Shown: positions 1-10,114 of the stretch, piece after piece
Layout: every line of letters begins with the position of its first letter
Numbering within the stretch: the first letter of the stretch is position 1
Assembly: GCA_021740645.1 (NCBI GenBank)
Contig: JAIOZL010000024.1
Location: 1 to 64,000 of the forward strand
Reading direction: 5' to 3'
Origin: Bacteroidales bacterium
GTDB taxonomy: Bacteria; Bacteroidota; Bacteroidia; Bacteroidales; JAADJA01
Length of the DNA stretch: 64,000 bases
Position numbers and translations under genes: made by a program
Notes under the pieces: model-generated
What the model was told of the DNA's origin: nothing
The model's database searches: none
What the model saw: the letters and a program-made list of their open reading frames with translations, nothing else

Positions 1-1503
1 ATCTACAGCATTCCCAGGGTTCTGGTCGTAATTATACATCAGATATACATTGTCATCCGACAATGGTGCAAACTGAGGATAAACGCACTCATCAAAAATA
101 TGAATAAGACCGCCGGTGATATCCAGAAAACTTCCCCAGCCAATATCAGTACTATGCGAAGCCCTTGCCCAGATATGTTTGTAGTTATTCACTCCATTAT
201 CAAACGATTCTGTGGTTGAAGCCCAGGCCACAAATATCCGATTAGTTTCGTCAACAATTATGTTCGGCATAGTGGATAGTCCAATTTCTGAATAAGCAAT
301 AACAGGATCAAGCAGATCAATCGTGCCACTATTGTCCAAATCCTGGCTCCATCCGATCAAATTTACATCTTCTTCCAACACATCATAAGGATCAAGTGCG
401 TCATGCTGGTTGGCATTTTCAAAAGGATCCATATCTTCATTCCAGTAGGCAATTCCATCACCATAGGCCGGATAATAAGTATACGTGGTTCCTACTTCAG
501 CATGGTTTACAAAACACAATCCAAATACTACATGGGCTTTTCCTTCGCTATCCAATGCAATATGTCCTGAATTATCGGGTGCCCAAAGGGTATCGGTAAA
601 AATAGTGTTTTCGTCATAGAAAGGATAAGGATGTTCCCATACCATAATCTTATCCCAGGAATCACCGTCATCAGTGGATTTCATGATAAAAGCATCGCAC
701 CAGATATTGGCTACAAAAAAGGCAATTACTCCGGCGCGAGGCTCGGCAAAAGTGTAACTATCAGCTCCAAGGTCATTATAATCATCATGGCTGGTCCCCG
801 GAATCAGGTAGTTTTCAATTTCCCAGCTAACAGCTGCATCGTCAGACCGATAATAAGCCAGTTCCATATCCCCTGATATCGGATAATCCCTGATCATTCC
901 AAGCACATGCACTATACTATTATCCGTACCAGTTGTAGTAACTCTGGGCCATGTAACCTTATCAAATCCCGCCGGCCCTTGTAGAAGCGTCTCCGTCCAG
1001 CTGCCAGTCCCTTTTTCTGGCCTTGCGTTAATAACCAGTGCATCAACTGCATTGTGTGAAACAATTATTTCCCCGTTTTCTCCGAGCGGGGCATAAGATG
1101 GCCATCCAGACCTAATGGTTTCAACTCTGGCAGTGGGCCAGCTTCCCCAGGCATTGCCATCATAATAATTGTAGGCAGATCCCCTGTCATTAAAACCTGA
1201 AGTTTCCAAACTGAAAGTCCAGGTAGCAGCCATTGTGCCATCAGGATGAAGGTAAACGCGGTTGGCTACAGCACGGTTTGATTGTTTATCGTAAAAGGTT
1301 TCGCCCATATCTTCTTCGCTTTGAAAATTGGTTGATTTAACCGGGGCCAAAGTTCCCTGATAAATTTCTGAACCGTCAATTGGATTGCTCATTTCTGCCT
1401 GAACTGAATAATACTTCATAGATTTATTCACCTGGGCTCTTTTTTGACTAAAACCACTTATTGAAAATAAAACAATAAGTGCAATGGATAAAGTTGTCTT
1501 CAT
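1..1503 (-). CDS. Secreted BNR/sialidase-like beta-propeller protein, partial (C-terminus off the window)
   Basis: The frame is open from an ATG at 1503 to the left edge, 501 codons without a stop, so the gene is incomplete at its C-terminus. It begins MKTTLSIALIVLFSISGFSQ, a clear signal peptide. The mature part is rich in Trp, Asp and Gly and contains repeated stretches such as STDDGDSWDKI and SDDAAVSWEIE, the Asp-box/BNR style of exo-alpha-sialidase-type beta-propellers, plus phrases like LDSEGKAHVVFG typical of uncharacterised Bacteroidota propeller proteins. Proteins of this type usually end in a T9SS sorting domain, which would lie outside the window. The substrate is unknown; sialidase activity should not be assumed, because Asp boxes mark the fold and not the catalysis. 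Confidence 0.85.
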   Translation of the reverse strand, partial: MKTTLSIALIVLFSISGFSQKRAQVNKSMKYYSVQAEMSNPIDGSEIYQGTLAPVKSTNFQSEEDMGETFYDKQSNRAVANRVYLHPDGTMAATWTFSLETSGFNDRGSAYNYYDGNAWGSWPTARVETIRSGWPSYAPLGENGEIIVSHNAVDALVINARPEKGTGSWTETLLQGPAGFDKVTWPRVTTTGTDNSIVHVLGMIRDYPISGDMELAYYRSDDAAVSWEIENYLIPGTSHDDYNDLGADSYTFAEPRAGVIAFFVANIWCDAFIMKSTDDGDSWDKIMVWEHPYPFYDENTIFTDTLWAPDNSGHIALDSEGKAHVVFGLCFVNHAEVGTTYTYYPAYGDGIAYWNEDMDPFENANQHDALDPYDVLEEDVNLIGWSQDLDNSGTIDLLDPVIAYSEIGLSTMPNIIVDETNRIFVAWASTTESFDNGVNNYKHIWARASHSTDIGWGSFLDITGGLIHIFDECVYPQFAPLSDDNVYLMYNYDQNPGNAVD

Positions 1504-1612
1504 AATTTATAAGTTTAATTGGTATTAATTTTACTTGTCGAAAATAATAAATATAAATTTGATATGGAAATCAAAAAAGTTATCGGCCATTAATTTTAAG
1601 TTAAAGGTAAGC

Positions 1613-2269
1613 TCAGGATATAAATCCCTGCTTAATTGCAAACCTGATCAATCCTGCAATGTTGTTCACTTCAAGTTTTTTCATCAAATTCGTTCGGTGA
1701 GTATCTACCGTTCGATGACTTATAAATAGCTTATCGCCAATTTCTTTGTTGGAATAACCTTCTGCAATTAATGTCAGTATTTCAATCTCACGGGAAGTTA
1801 ACTCCGCTAGGTGATTATCTCCGGAAATAGAGTTCACTGATACATGGCCTTTCTCAAGAAGCGACATGGTAACGTCAGTAGAAAAATAGTTTTGTCCGGA
1901 AGCAACTTTGTGAACTGCATCCAGAAGTTCATTCTGGTCACAATTTTTAATCAAATAGCCATCAGCACCTGCACTGATCATTGTTTTAATTAGGCCAGGT
2001 TCATTATGCATGCTAAGAATTATTATCCTGACATCGGGGTAGCTTTGTTTAATTTTTTTTGTTGCTTCAATTCCATTCATAACAGGCATGTCAATATCCA
2101 TAAGAATTAAATCTGCTTTGATCAATTTCAAAAAATCACAAACTTCTTTTCCATTGGAGGCTTCACCAATTACCCGTATATTTTTAGCAGTTGACAATAG
2201 GGATTTCAATCCGTCAATGATAATTTGATGATCATCGGCAAGGAGAATTTTAATTTCCGAGGAATCCAT
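1613..2269 (-). CDS. NarL/FixJ (LuxR-type) response regulator
   Basis: A 218-residue two-component response regulator. Residues 6-122 form the receiver domain: acidic pocket D12-D13, phospho-acceptor D58 in LILMDIDMP, the conserved Ser86 and the switch Lys108 in YLIKN. Residues 156-215 are a LuxR/GerE helix-turn-helix with LTSREIEILTLIAEGYSNKE and the recognition-helix region SHRTVDTHRTNL. It should bind DNA as a phosphorylated dimer. No histidine kinase is adjacent, so it is an orphan here, and its targets cannot be read from the window. Family and start are secure. Confidence 0.95.
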   Translation of the reverse strand: MDSSEIKILLADDHQIIIDGLKSLLSTAKNIRVIGEASNGKEVCDFLKLIKADLILMDIDMPVMNGIEATKKIKQSYPDVRIIILSMHNEPGLIKTMISAGADGYLIKNCDQNELLDAVHKVASGQNYFSTDVTMSLLEKGHVSVNSISGDNHLAELTSREIEILTLIAEGYSNKEIGDKLFISHRTVDTHRTNLMKKLEVNNIAGLIRFAIKQGFIS

Positions 2270-2384
2270 TATACTACCTGAATGAGTTAAAAACTCAAAA
2301 ATAAGGAAATTTTCAGAAGGATACTACATCTAACACAAAATTTATTTGGAAAATGTTTAGGATTATTAAAAATCTGTTTTTAGT

Positions 2385-3857
2385 CTAATAGCTTGATTGA
2401 GCGAAGGCACTGCGGTTGATTTTTCCGTTAACGATAGGGGCCTTTTTATAATTTACTGAATAAAAATAGGTTTCAAACCCGAGTTCCCGTGTCTTTATTC
2501 TAATTCGAATTTCATCTGAATAGAACTTTACGTGGGTCCTTTTTACGCTGATTGAATGGCCAAGGCTATTTTTTAGGTCAATTTCGAATTCTCTTCTTTT
2601 GTCAACCTTCACATTGTATATGTGAATTTGTGTCTTTTTGTTATTCCTACGGGTCGAAGCAAGTGTATAGGGTGGGTCACTTTCCGGACTTCCAGCAGCA
2701 ATACCCGCGTTATAAACTATGTTGTCCCTATCATCTAATCTGATAATGGTTCCGTTTTGTCCTACAAAATATCCTGTATTTGCATTTACAAAAAAGGAGT
2801 CGTAAAGGCTATTTTGGGTTGGAGGTGATAAAAACATAAAAGAATTTCCCTGATCAATGGTTTTAATAATTTGGGTCTGTCCATTGACTATCCCAGTAAA
2901 ATATCCGATAAATCGCCCTAAAAATTCTGAACTAAAAAATCGACCTCTGCTATGAAAGTTTGATTCAAAATCTAGTTTTTCAAACGAGCTTACATGATAA
3001 TCGCTTATTAACAAAAAGTTAGATCCCAGTCCCGAGTTAACAATAGCGATAGCATCATTTTCATTAATGTAATTTATCGACACAATTTCCTTACCTACAT
3101 ACCAATCATTTTTATTGATATCCGGTGAAATATTAGTAAAGGTTTTTCCCCCATCAGTGGTTTTACATAAAAATGGATGCCTGCCATAAACATAGCTATA
3201 AACAAATCCACCAAGGATACCAATATCTTCATTTAGGAAACTGCAATGCATGAGATAAATGTCTCTTTCATCATTATCCTTATTTTTCCCATCTACGGGT
3301 CCTGAATTAACAATTTGCTGATATTCCCAGCTAATCCCCCCATCGCAGGTATTCATAAAAATGCCCCCATTTTCACTATGCCCTGTTATAAAACCAACCT
3401 GTTGATTAACAAACTGAACAGAGGTAAAATCGCAATCCATGGGTATATAAATAGACTTCCAGGTATATCCTCCGTCGTTTGTACGAAGAAGGGTGTTATT
3501 GTCGCCAACTACAATTCCGGTATCAGGGTTAATGAAAGAAATTCCGTTTATTGTATTTCTGGTTTCTAAACTTATGGAATTCCAGGTATCACCTGCATCA
3601 GTAGTCTTTACCATGCACCCATTAACACCAGCAGCCCAGCCATGTAAACTATCTGTAAAAAATACTGTATTCAGATCTTCATGAACTCCAGAATTATTAT
3701 CTGAGAACTGAGTGATACCTTTTTGGGTAAGGATAACAAACAAGCCAATTAGTAGTATGTTTAGTTGTTTTAGCAATTCAATGATTTTTATAGACACATA
3801 ATAGCTCAAGTTTGATACCAGAGAAATAATAGTGATTCCAGTGCACACTTTATTCAA
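2385..3857 (-). CDS. Secreted YCF48/BNR-like beta-propeller protein
   Basis: A 490-residue protein with repeats of the YCF48/HCF136 propeller family: FFTDSLHGWAAGVNG with TTDAGDTWNSI, then FINPDTGIVVGDN with TNDGGYTWKSI, and further copies to about residue 370. This is the usual 'event, Gly-Trp, Asp-Gly-Gly-x-Thr-Trp' pattern. The N-terminus carries hydrophobic segments that could serve as signal peptide. The only early ATG is the annotated one, but an in-frame GTG about 20 codons in would give a more conventional signal sequence (start uncertain). The last ~90 residues are Lys/Arg-rich and are not a recognisable T9SS domain. It lies about 115 bases upstream of the response regulator gene on the same strand, so cotranscription is possible. 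Function unknown. Confidence 0.8.
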   Translation of the reverse strand: MNKVCTGITIISLVSNLSYYVSIKIIELLKQLNILLIGLFVILTQKGITQFSDNNSGVHEDLNTVFFTDSLHGWAAGVNGCMVKTTDAGDTWNSISLETRNTINGISFINPDTGIVVGDNNTLLRTNDGGYTWKSIYIPMDCDFTSVQFVNQQVGFITGHSENGGIFMNTCDGGISWEYQQIVNSGPVDGKNKDNDERDIYLMHCSFLNEDIGILGGFVYSYVYGRHPFLCKTTDGGKTFTNISPDINKNDWYVGKEIVSINYINENDAIAIVNSGLGSNFLLISDYHVSSFEKLDFESNFHSRGRFFSSEFLGRFIGYFTGIVNGQTQIIKTIDQGNSFMFLSPPTQNSLYDSFFVNANTGYFVGQNGTIIRLDDRDNIVYNAGIAAGSPESDPPYTLASTRRNNKKTQIHIYNVKVDKRREFEIDLKNSLGHSISVKRTHVKFYSDEIRIRIKTRELGFETYFYSVNYKKAPIVNGKINRSAFAQSSY

Positions 3858-3998
3858 ATAATAATTTTCAAATATGTGACGGAAAGGTAATATTACAAAG
3901 GATTTGGTGAAATCAGTCGGGCAAGCATGAGGTATTAACCGGCCATTTGGGATATATATTACAAGAAGTTTTTATTCCCAAAATGAAACTAATTTCCA

Positions 3999-4040
3999 TA
4001 AAAAAATCAGCCGGAATGAATATTTACTTTCCGGCCGATT
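3999..4040 (-). terminator. Rho-independent terminator of the subtilase gene
   Basis: Read on the minus strand, a 12-bp stem (AATCGGCCGGAA against TTCCGGCTGATT, one mismatch) is followed by a T run. It sits about 25 bases after the subtilase stop codon. Confidence 0.85.
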
Positions 4041-4062
4041 AAATAAAATTTATGCGTATTGC

Positions 4063-7000
4063 CTAATGCTTAATAATTAAAACCTTTTCAGTAATGAGCA
4101 TATTTTGTGACTGAACCTTAACAAGATAATATCCTGTTTCGGAGGGTACCTGAATTTTATTCAAAGAATTATTTACACAAATCTGCCCGAGGATTTCCTG
4201 TCCTACCATATTGTAGATCACAACCTCACTTGTTAACTCTTCAGGTTGTTGAATATATACTGCATCATTGAATGAATAAATTCTGATTTCCTGCCATTCA
4301 GTATTACTTAATCCATTCGGACTACCAAAATGAAGCAGGAATCTTGAGGGGTCATTTTCCGGATTATGGAAGAATGAATAGACAGGATTATTTCTCAGGT
4401 CTGATATTGTATTTTCCAAGATATCTTCAAGATAGACAGGAATTGAAACATCAAAGCTTTCTAACTCGCTGGCATAAATGGTGTACAATCCTGATGTATT
4501 ACACTCAAAGCCAAAATTTACAATTTTATAATCCACTATCTCAGGCAGAGAATTAACAGATAAAATATTATTGGGAATTATGGAATAAATCTGGGGTGCA
4601 TCCTCCAAACCATAGATTTTCATTACATCCAGTAATCCATCATACATATCGGTTGCTCCCACTTTAAAGTTCACAAATAAAGCATCTTTATAATTATTGC
4701 CTTCAACATCCAATCGTAAGGTGTTTGGATTTCCGGACTCCTTATAATAGGCCTGACTACTATGAACCCGGCTGGTCTGAGGAATTGTTAAGGACGGGTT
4801 GGACCCATTTGCCAATACAAAAAAGGATTGCATTGAGGGAATTATTCCTCCAGTGAGGGTTCCTACTCCTGTCCCTCCACCAGTTCCATCAGAACCATTC
4901 CAATAAACATAATTTCCAGCTAAACCATCCCATGTCCAGACTGAATTATCAATATTGGTTTTTGACCAGCTAATAATATTTGCATTCAGGGAAGATGGAT
5001 AAGGATTACTGATTAAATTTAAGCCATGATCGGTGGTAAATTCCAAAGGATAAAAACCACTTGCACCAGTAGTATAATCTCCAGCATTTAACACACCCTC
5101 GAATTTTATTGTTTCATCCTGTACCACGTTATCATCTACCCAACATTCATACCCCCGTCCTAATGTAAGAGGTGTATTCACGGGTACAATCCAGTTATCC
5201 CAAGTATTCGTGGCTTCAATATGTGTACGAAGGTATATATTGGAATGGCCAGAGGGAAGATGAAACACTCCGGCTACACCACTGGCAACAGGCATTCCAA
5301 TAAAATGCCATTTCCACTCGGTTAAATACTTTTCAACAGTAGCATCCACACCATTCGTACTATGGATTAAAGAACCTGTGGCATTATTTGCCAGGGACTT
5401 AACTACCAGGCCACCTGTTCCCCCATTATTTATCAGAGTACCATTTACGGTTAAGGCATTGTTGGAAGGAATATAAAGATGCGCCCCAGCCTCAATTGTC
5501 AGATTGTTGCAAACAGCAGTAGCTCCTGAATTTATCTCAGGGAAATTACCGCCAACAGGAGCCGAAGGAATCGTAAGATTATTAATTTCAGTTGGTACGG
5601 CCCCTTCACTCCAGTTTACTCCATTGCCCCAATCTGTATCAGAAGTTCCCTCCCATGTAAGATCAATGATTGGCACTTCAATTACGCTAAAATCATCAAT
5701 GTACCACCCTGGAAATCTATTATTTGACCCATCGGATCCAAACCAAAATCTTGCCTGGATTACATCACTCGAGGTAAGGCCGGATAAGCCGGGAGTAGTC
5801 AGGTTGAACAATTCAACTACGACTTCTTCCCAATCCCCCGCAGGAGATGTTCCACTCCACCCATCTTCATTATTTGCAAGGCCATCTACATCATCATCAT
5901 TAGGAACATTCCCACTATATGCAGGATCTGTCATATCAATGGTAATCCATGCTCCCGAATTCACTTTCAATTGGAGTGTACCTCCATCATATCCTGCTTC
6001 TGACTCCATATCCATCCAAAAGCTCAGCACCGGATTTGTTGCACCGGCCAGGCTAATTCGAGGTGAATTACAATAGGCTTGTATCCCATCAAGAGCATAG
6101 TTGGTATTCAGAACGGTACCATAAACTGTATTTCCCGAATGGCCGGAGGCCGGGCCATAAGCGCCATTCGTTTGGTCACCTAATTCCCATATACTGGCAT
6201 TTACTCCACTTGTAGTCCAGTATTCCTGTGTATCAAAGTTTTGTGTATATGGCAAAGAAACAATGGGATCGGTAAATGTCCATTCCAGGGTAAAATCGCC
6301 CGAAGAAGTACTGTTTCCTCCAACAATAAACCAAACTCTTTCTTCTGTCCCTGATAAGTTGGTCCAATTAATAGGTGTATAATCATCATCATCAATACAG
6401 CCGATCTCAGTTGTACCCGGACATGATCCACCGTGCCTTAATGTATGAACAGAATTAAAATCATTAAAGGATTGCCAGATTTCAATGCCCTGACCATTAG
6501 GCACATCAATATAAAAAATACGATCCGGGCTTGCCCCCATTCCGCAGAATGAAAAATCATCTGCATAACCAGATGTAGTTGCATTGTAAGGACTTGTTAA
6601 GGAAGCCAGATCTTGTGCACTGGCACAATCTTCTCCAGGAAGTGAACCCTGCTGAACCGTGATATCATCAATTGCCATATCGGAGGTTAAGCCGGTTCCT
6701 GTCAGCCCTGTCCAACGGATAATACAATTGTCTTTTGTAGCATAAGCACTTAAGTTTACTTGTGCTTCAAGCCATAAGTTACCCTGATTTCCTGAGGCAG
6801 ACCAAAGTTCAGAAGACCAACTTATACCCCCATCAGTTGAAACCTGCACTGCCAACGTCCCCATATTTGCTCCGTACATATTGTACCAAAATGAAAGACT
6901 GGGTAATGTTAAAGAAGTAAAGTCAAAGCATGGGCTTGATATTAATCCAAGGTTATTATAACAAACTGAAGCTTCCGTATAGAGGTAATTACCCAGCGTT

Positions 7001-9912
7001 GACGTATGGTCACCGGCTGGCCCGGTTGATCCTGATTCGGTTTCCCCTGTGTAAATATCCCAGTCAATATTATCGCCAGAGAGGTTGGTCCAGTCATCTT
7101 CAAGGTTTACAGTTCCATCAGGTGTACATGAAAAACCGGGTGAGCTCTCTGTCCACGCATCAAATGTTTGTACATAAGGATAGGTATTAACACAACCAAT
7201 TCCACCTCCAGTTGTGGTTTCAATTCCAGATAATGCCGGAGTTAAATAACAATAACCTGAGGCTGTATATTCGTAAATAGCAAAATAATAAGTGGTACTT
7301 GAATTGAATCCGGAAAGTACGACATTCGTACCTGTTCCGTTATACACAACAAAATTACCGGTGCCAATTTCTGAACCACTTCCAAAAACAGTGTTTGGAG
7401 TATAACTGCTTCCATCCACCGGATCAGCATTAACGGATGAACCTTCCCTGGCTAAAACGACCACATCATCGCCGTTACCCCTTGTCCAACTAATGGTAAT
7501 TGAAGTAGATGAAACAGAGCTGGTTCCAAAACCAGTTGCCTGGGTAGTTGGATAGGTACATCCGCCTCCGCTTATAACATTAACGGTATAATCTTCTGTT
7601 TCTCCATATGAAGTTGGGTGCGCGTTACAAGGACCAGGGTCTACATCATACTGTTCAATTATTCTCATTGTTGTTGGACCTGGTAATGCATCATTTGGAA
7701 CTGTTATATTTCCGTTTACTGTTCCGGTATTTGTTTGATCCCCTAAGTCATATGCTTCACCGGTATCAGTAAAATCACAATCCTGATTCCAATCCACCCA
7801 AACCCAAACATGCTCTGTCCAGGCGCCATTCATTGTTAAACTGACTGAGATCGAATTTGTACTACCTGGCAAAACATCGGTTGAAATTGAAGTAAAGTCC
7901 TCATAACTATCTGAACCGCCCTGAGAGCTATTGTTATTAATCGTATTGAAAGTAACATTACTAATCCAGTCATCTGTAATATTTGAATAGGTAGAAGAAC
8001 AGACAACACAAGTAGTTGTGGTGAAAATTACTGAAGAAGAAAATCCCGACGAAGATAAGTCAGGGCAAATACTTTGTACCTGAGCTTCATATTCGGTTGT
8101 ATTAAGCAAACCTGTAATTGTGATGTTCTCCATCGTTGTGGGCAATACAGTCCAGGTGGAAGTACCGGTTTTCCTGTACCTGATCTCATAAGATGCACCA
8201 ACTACATTATCCCAGGCAAAAGTCACTTCATTACCGCCCACATTGGTTGTATGCAGGTTTGTTGGAATTGTCGCTAAACATGAACCACTGGTCGATTTAC
8301 CGGTAATAATCAGAGAATAATTCTGGCTACCACTATACAAACTTCCTTTATGCGTAACTGTAACTGTATAGGTACCAGAAGCACCACTAACGATTACCTT
8401 TTCAAAAGGATCCACGGTATTGTCGCCAGTTCCGTTCGTTGTAATAGAGGTTAGTTTATATGGGTAGAATGTTGAACCTCCCTGTGTTACCCTGATATCT
8501 AGATCATTTACCAGCGCCGGTGTGGGATCATTAGCAGTTCCAGTATTGGCAACCCCGGCAGGGTCTGTCCACGAAATGGATGCCACCAGCGCATTAATAC
8601 CATCCGCATCTACATTAATTGCATACGAGCCGCCCTGGGAAAGTGTTAGTTCACTTATTATTGATTCATCACCATTGTTACTGATCGCCTCAGCGGCTGC
8701 TTTCCCATTAAGTAACCCCCAACCATAAACTGCATCGGGACCTGAAGGGCCTGCATCATCAGCTGTGTGAAGGGCAAGTCCTTTTAAGGTGGCCGCTCTC
8801 ATAAATCCGGAATTAAGCTCGTTATAATGTTGTTGTAATAATAAAAGTGTACCGGCCACATTAGGTGATGCCATTGAAGTTCCTGAGATCGAAGCATACG
8901 CATTATCGGCATTTTGATAGGTAGAATATAATCCTGTTCCGTTGCCTGTAATATCAGGCTTAATGCGGTAGTCATCGGTGGGCCCTTCACTGCTACCTGA
9001 GTTAATACTCACTGAAATAAGGTTACCACCTCCATCGATATTGGCATCCAGAGCATTTGCTACCACCATGTTGTTTTTGCAGGTAGTATGCCCCGAAAGT
9101 TTATCATAACTTGAATTACCATTCAGTGGATTTCCATTAGACGAATTATCATTCCCATCATTTCCAGCTGCTACTACCATTAAATAATTTTGAGCCGAAT
9201 ACAAAACCGCATCCCAATCCCGTGACTCGCCAATATAGGCTCCAAAATACCAATCGGGAATGGAGGTAGCATCCCATCCATACGAATGGTTGGAGATTAA
9301 CATTCCTGCACCTGCTGCCGTTGAAGCTTCTGAAATATCTAAATTCCAATCGTAACCAATTGCATGAGCCTGCGGAGCCATACCCTTTGCGCTTGCTACA
9401 TACCCTGATGCAATTATAGTACCCGTAACATGAGCTGAATGGTAATGAAGAGTAGTGGACCCATCTCCAATTGAAAATCGATTATTCCCTCCAATACCAT
9501 CATATTCCTGGTGTGTGGAGCGAGCAAGGCCTGCATCCCAAACATGGGCTTCCATATTTTGCCCTTCAATATTAAGTCCAAGAATCCCACCGTTATGCAA
9601 AGTATTTGCTCTGGTGGATTTTGCAGCATCCACGTTGAAAGTGGTATAGTAAATGGGATAACCTTCTTCTGAAACTTTCATTAGTTCATAGTATCTGCCA
9701 TCTTCCTCCTTGGTAATTGGCCAGTTTTTTTGACTAGCTAGTTCAATTGCCTTCTTTTTTTCAAATTCTGCTTTTGATCTAAAAGCCTCAGATAGGGAAT
9801 TCAACTTTTTTTCACTATAATTCTTCGTAATCATTGTCTTTTCTTCCGAAGTTTGTGAGAACAACGACATCGGAATTAAAATAAGCAAGAGGACTTGTAA
9901 AAATTGTTTCAT
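4063..9912 (-). CDS. Giant multidomain subtilisin-like (S8) protease, T9SS cargo
   Basis: About 1,949 residues. The open frame extends upstream to 9981, but the ATG at 9912 gives a proper signal peptide (MKQFLQVLLLILIPMSLFSQ) and is preferred. The S8 triad is visible: Asp126 in HVWDAG, His161 in HSAHVTGT, oxyanion Asn251 in AAGNDG and Ser346 in SGTSMASPNVAGT. Downstream come a jelly-roll/P-domain-like region, a fibronectin III domain (about 570-650), a GEVED domain with VWVDWNQDCDF, a second fibronectin-like domain, two MAM/cleaved-adhesin-type jelly rolls, a repeat-rich region and a type A T9SS sorting domain ending TEKVLIIKH. It should be secreted or surface-anchored through the type IX system and degrade protein outside the cell. 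It is far longer than a bare subtilase (about 300-400 residues) because of the adhesin modules. Confidence 0.93.
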   Translation of the reverse strand: MKQFLQVLLLILIPMSLFSQTSEEKTMITKNYSEKKLNSLSEAFRSKAEFEKKKAIELASQKNWPITKEEDGRYYELMKVSEEGYPIYYTTFNVDAAKSTRANTLHNGGILGLNIEGQNMEAHVWDAGLARSTHQEYDGIGGNNRFSIGDGSTTLHYHSAHVTGTIIASGYVASAKGMAPQAHAIGYDWNLDISEASTAAGAGMLISNHSYGWDATSIPDWYFGAYIGESRDWDAVLYSAQNYLMVVAAGNDGNDNSSNGNPLNGNSSYDKLSGHTTCKNNMVVANALDANIDGGGNLISVSINSGSSEGPTDDYRIKPDITGNGTGLYSTYQNADNAYASISGTSMASPNVAGTLLLLQQHYNELNSGFMRAATLKGLALHTADDAGPSGPDAVYGWGLLNGKAAAEAISNNGDESIISELTLSQGGSYAINVDADGINALVASISWTDPAGVANTGTANDPTPALVNDLDIRVTQGGSTFYPYKLTSITTNGTGDNTVDPFEKVIVSGASGTYTVTVTHKGSLYSGSQNYSLIITGKSTSGSCLATIPTNLHTTNVGGNEVTFAWDNVVGASYEIRYRKTGTSTWTVLPTTMENITITGLLNTTEYEAQVQSICPDLSSSGFSSSVIFTTTTCVVCSSTYSNITDDWISNVTFNTINNNSSQGGSDSYEDFTSISTDVLPGSTNSISVSLTMNGAWTEHVWVWVDWNQDCDFTDTGEAYDLGDQTNTGTVNGNITVPNDALPGPTTMRIIEQYDVDPGPCNAHPTSYGETEDYTVNVISGGGCTYPTTQATGFGTSSVSSTSITISWTRGNGDDVVVLAREGSSVNADPVDGSSYTPNTVFGSGSEIGTGNFVVYNGTGTNVVLSGFNSSTTYYFAIYEYTASGYCYLTPALSGIETTTGGGIGCVNTYPYVQTFDAWTESSPGFSCTPDGTVNLEDDWTNLSGDNIDWDIYTGETESGSTGPAGDHTSTLGNYLYTEASVCYNNLGLISSPCFDFTSLTLPSLSFWYNMYGANMGTLAVQVSTDGGISWSSELWSASGNQGNLWLEAQVNLSAYATKDNCIIRWTGLTGTGLTSDMAIDDITVQQGSLPGEDCASAQDLASLTSPYNATTSGYADDFSFCGMGASPDRIFYIDVPNGQGIEIWQSFNDFNSVHTLRHGGSCPGTTEIGCIDDDDYTPINWTNLSGTEERVWFIVGGNSTSSGDFTLEWTFTDPIVSLPYTQNFDTQEYWTTSGVNASIWELGDQTNGAYGPASGHSGNTVYGTVLNTNYALDGIQAYCNSPRISLAGATNPVLSFWMDMESEAGYDGGTLQLKVNSGAWITIDMTDPAYSGNVPNDDDVDGLANNEDGWSGTSPAGDWEEVVVELFNLTTPGLSGLTSSDVIQARFWFGSDGSNNRFPGWYIDDFSVIEVPIIDLTWEGTSDTDWGNGVNWSEGAVPTEINNLTIPSAPVGGNFPEINSGATAVCNNLTIEAGAHLYIPSNNALTVNGTLINNGGTGGLVVKSLANNATGSLIHSTNGVDATVEKYLTEWKWHFIGMPVASGVAGVFHLPSGHSNIYLRTHIEATNTWDNWIVPVNTPLTLGRGYECWVDDNVVQDETIKFEGVLNAGDYTTGASGFYPLEFTTDHGLNLISNPYPSSLNANIISWSKTNIDNSVWTWDGLAGNYVYWNGSDGTGGGTGVGTLTGGIIPSMQSFFVLANGSNPSLTIPQTSRVHSSQAYYKESGNPNTLRLDVEGNNYKDALFVNFKVGATDMYDGLLDVMKIYGLEDAPQIYSIIPNNILSVNSLPEIVDYKIVNFGFECNTSGLYTIYASELESFDVSIPVYLEDILENTISDLRNNPVYSFFHNPENDPSRFLLHFGSPNGLSNTEWQEIRIYSFNDAVYIQQPEELTSEVVIYNMVGQEILGQICVNNSLNKIQVPSETGYYLVKVQSQNMLITEKVLIIKH

Positions 9913-10017
9913 ATAAATATTTATTTTTTTAACACATTTATTATTCATCAATGCTATTTTCAGCATGATAAGGATTAACAATTATACTACTAACATTGGA
10001 TAACCTGAACCCAGCCT

Positions 10018-10025
10018 CAAATATA
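10018..10025 (-). promoter_or_regulatory. Putative -7 promoter box for the subtilase gene
   Basis: TATATTTG on the minus strand matches the Bacteroidota -7 consensus TAnnTTTG. It would give a leader of about 100 bases to the preferred start. Confidence 0.45.
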
Positions 10026-10077
10026 TAGAAACTTTTATTTTTAACAAATAAAATTAATCAACACCCAAAACTCAAAA

Positions 10078-10110
10078 CAAAAAAACCCAGTGAAATTTTT
10101 CACTGGGTTT
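10078..10110 (-). terminator. Rho-independent terminator of the MATE gene
   Basis: A perfect 12-bp stem (AACCCAGTGAAA and its complement) with a minimal loop is followed on the minus strand by a run of T. It starts five bases after the MATE stop codon. Confidence 0.93.
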
Positions 10111-10114
10111 TGCT

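Noticed and set aside
5504..6076. 190-codon open frame on the plus strand inside the subtilase gene
   Set aside because: It is the antisense frame of conserved coding sequence (MAM-like domain region); no motif, no promoter, no start context.
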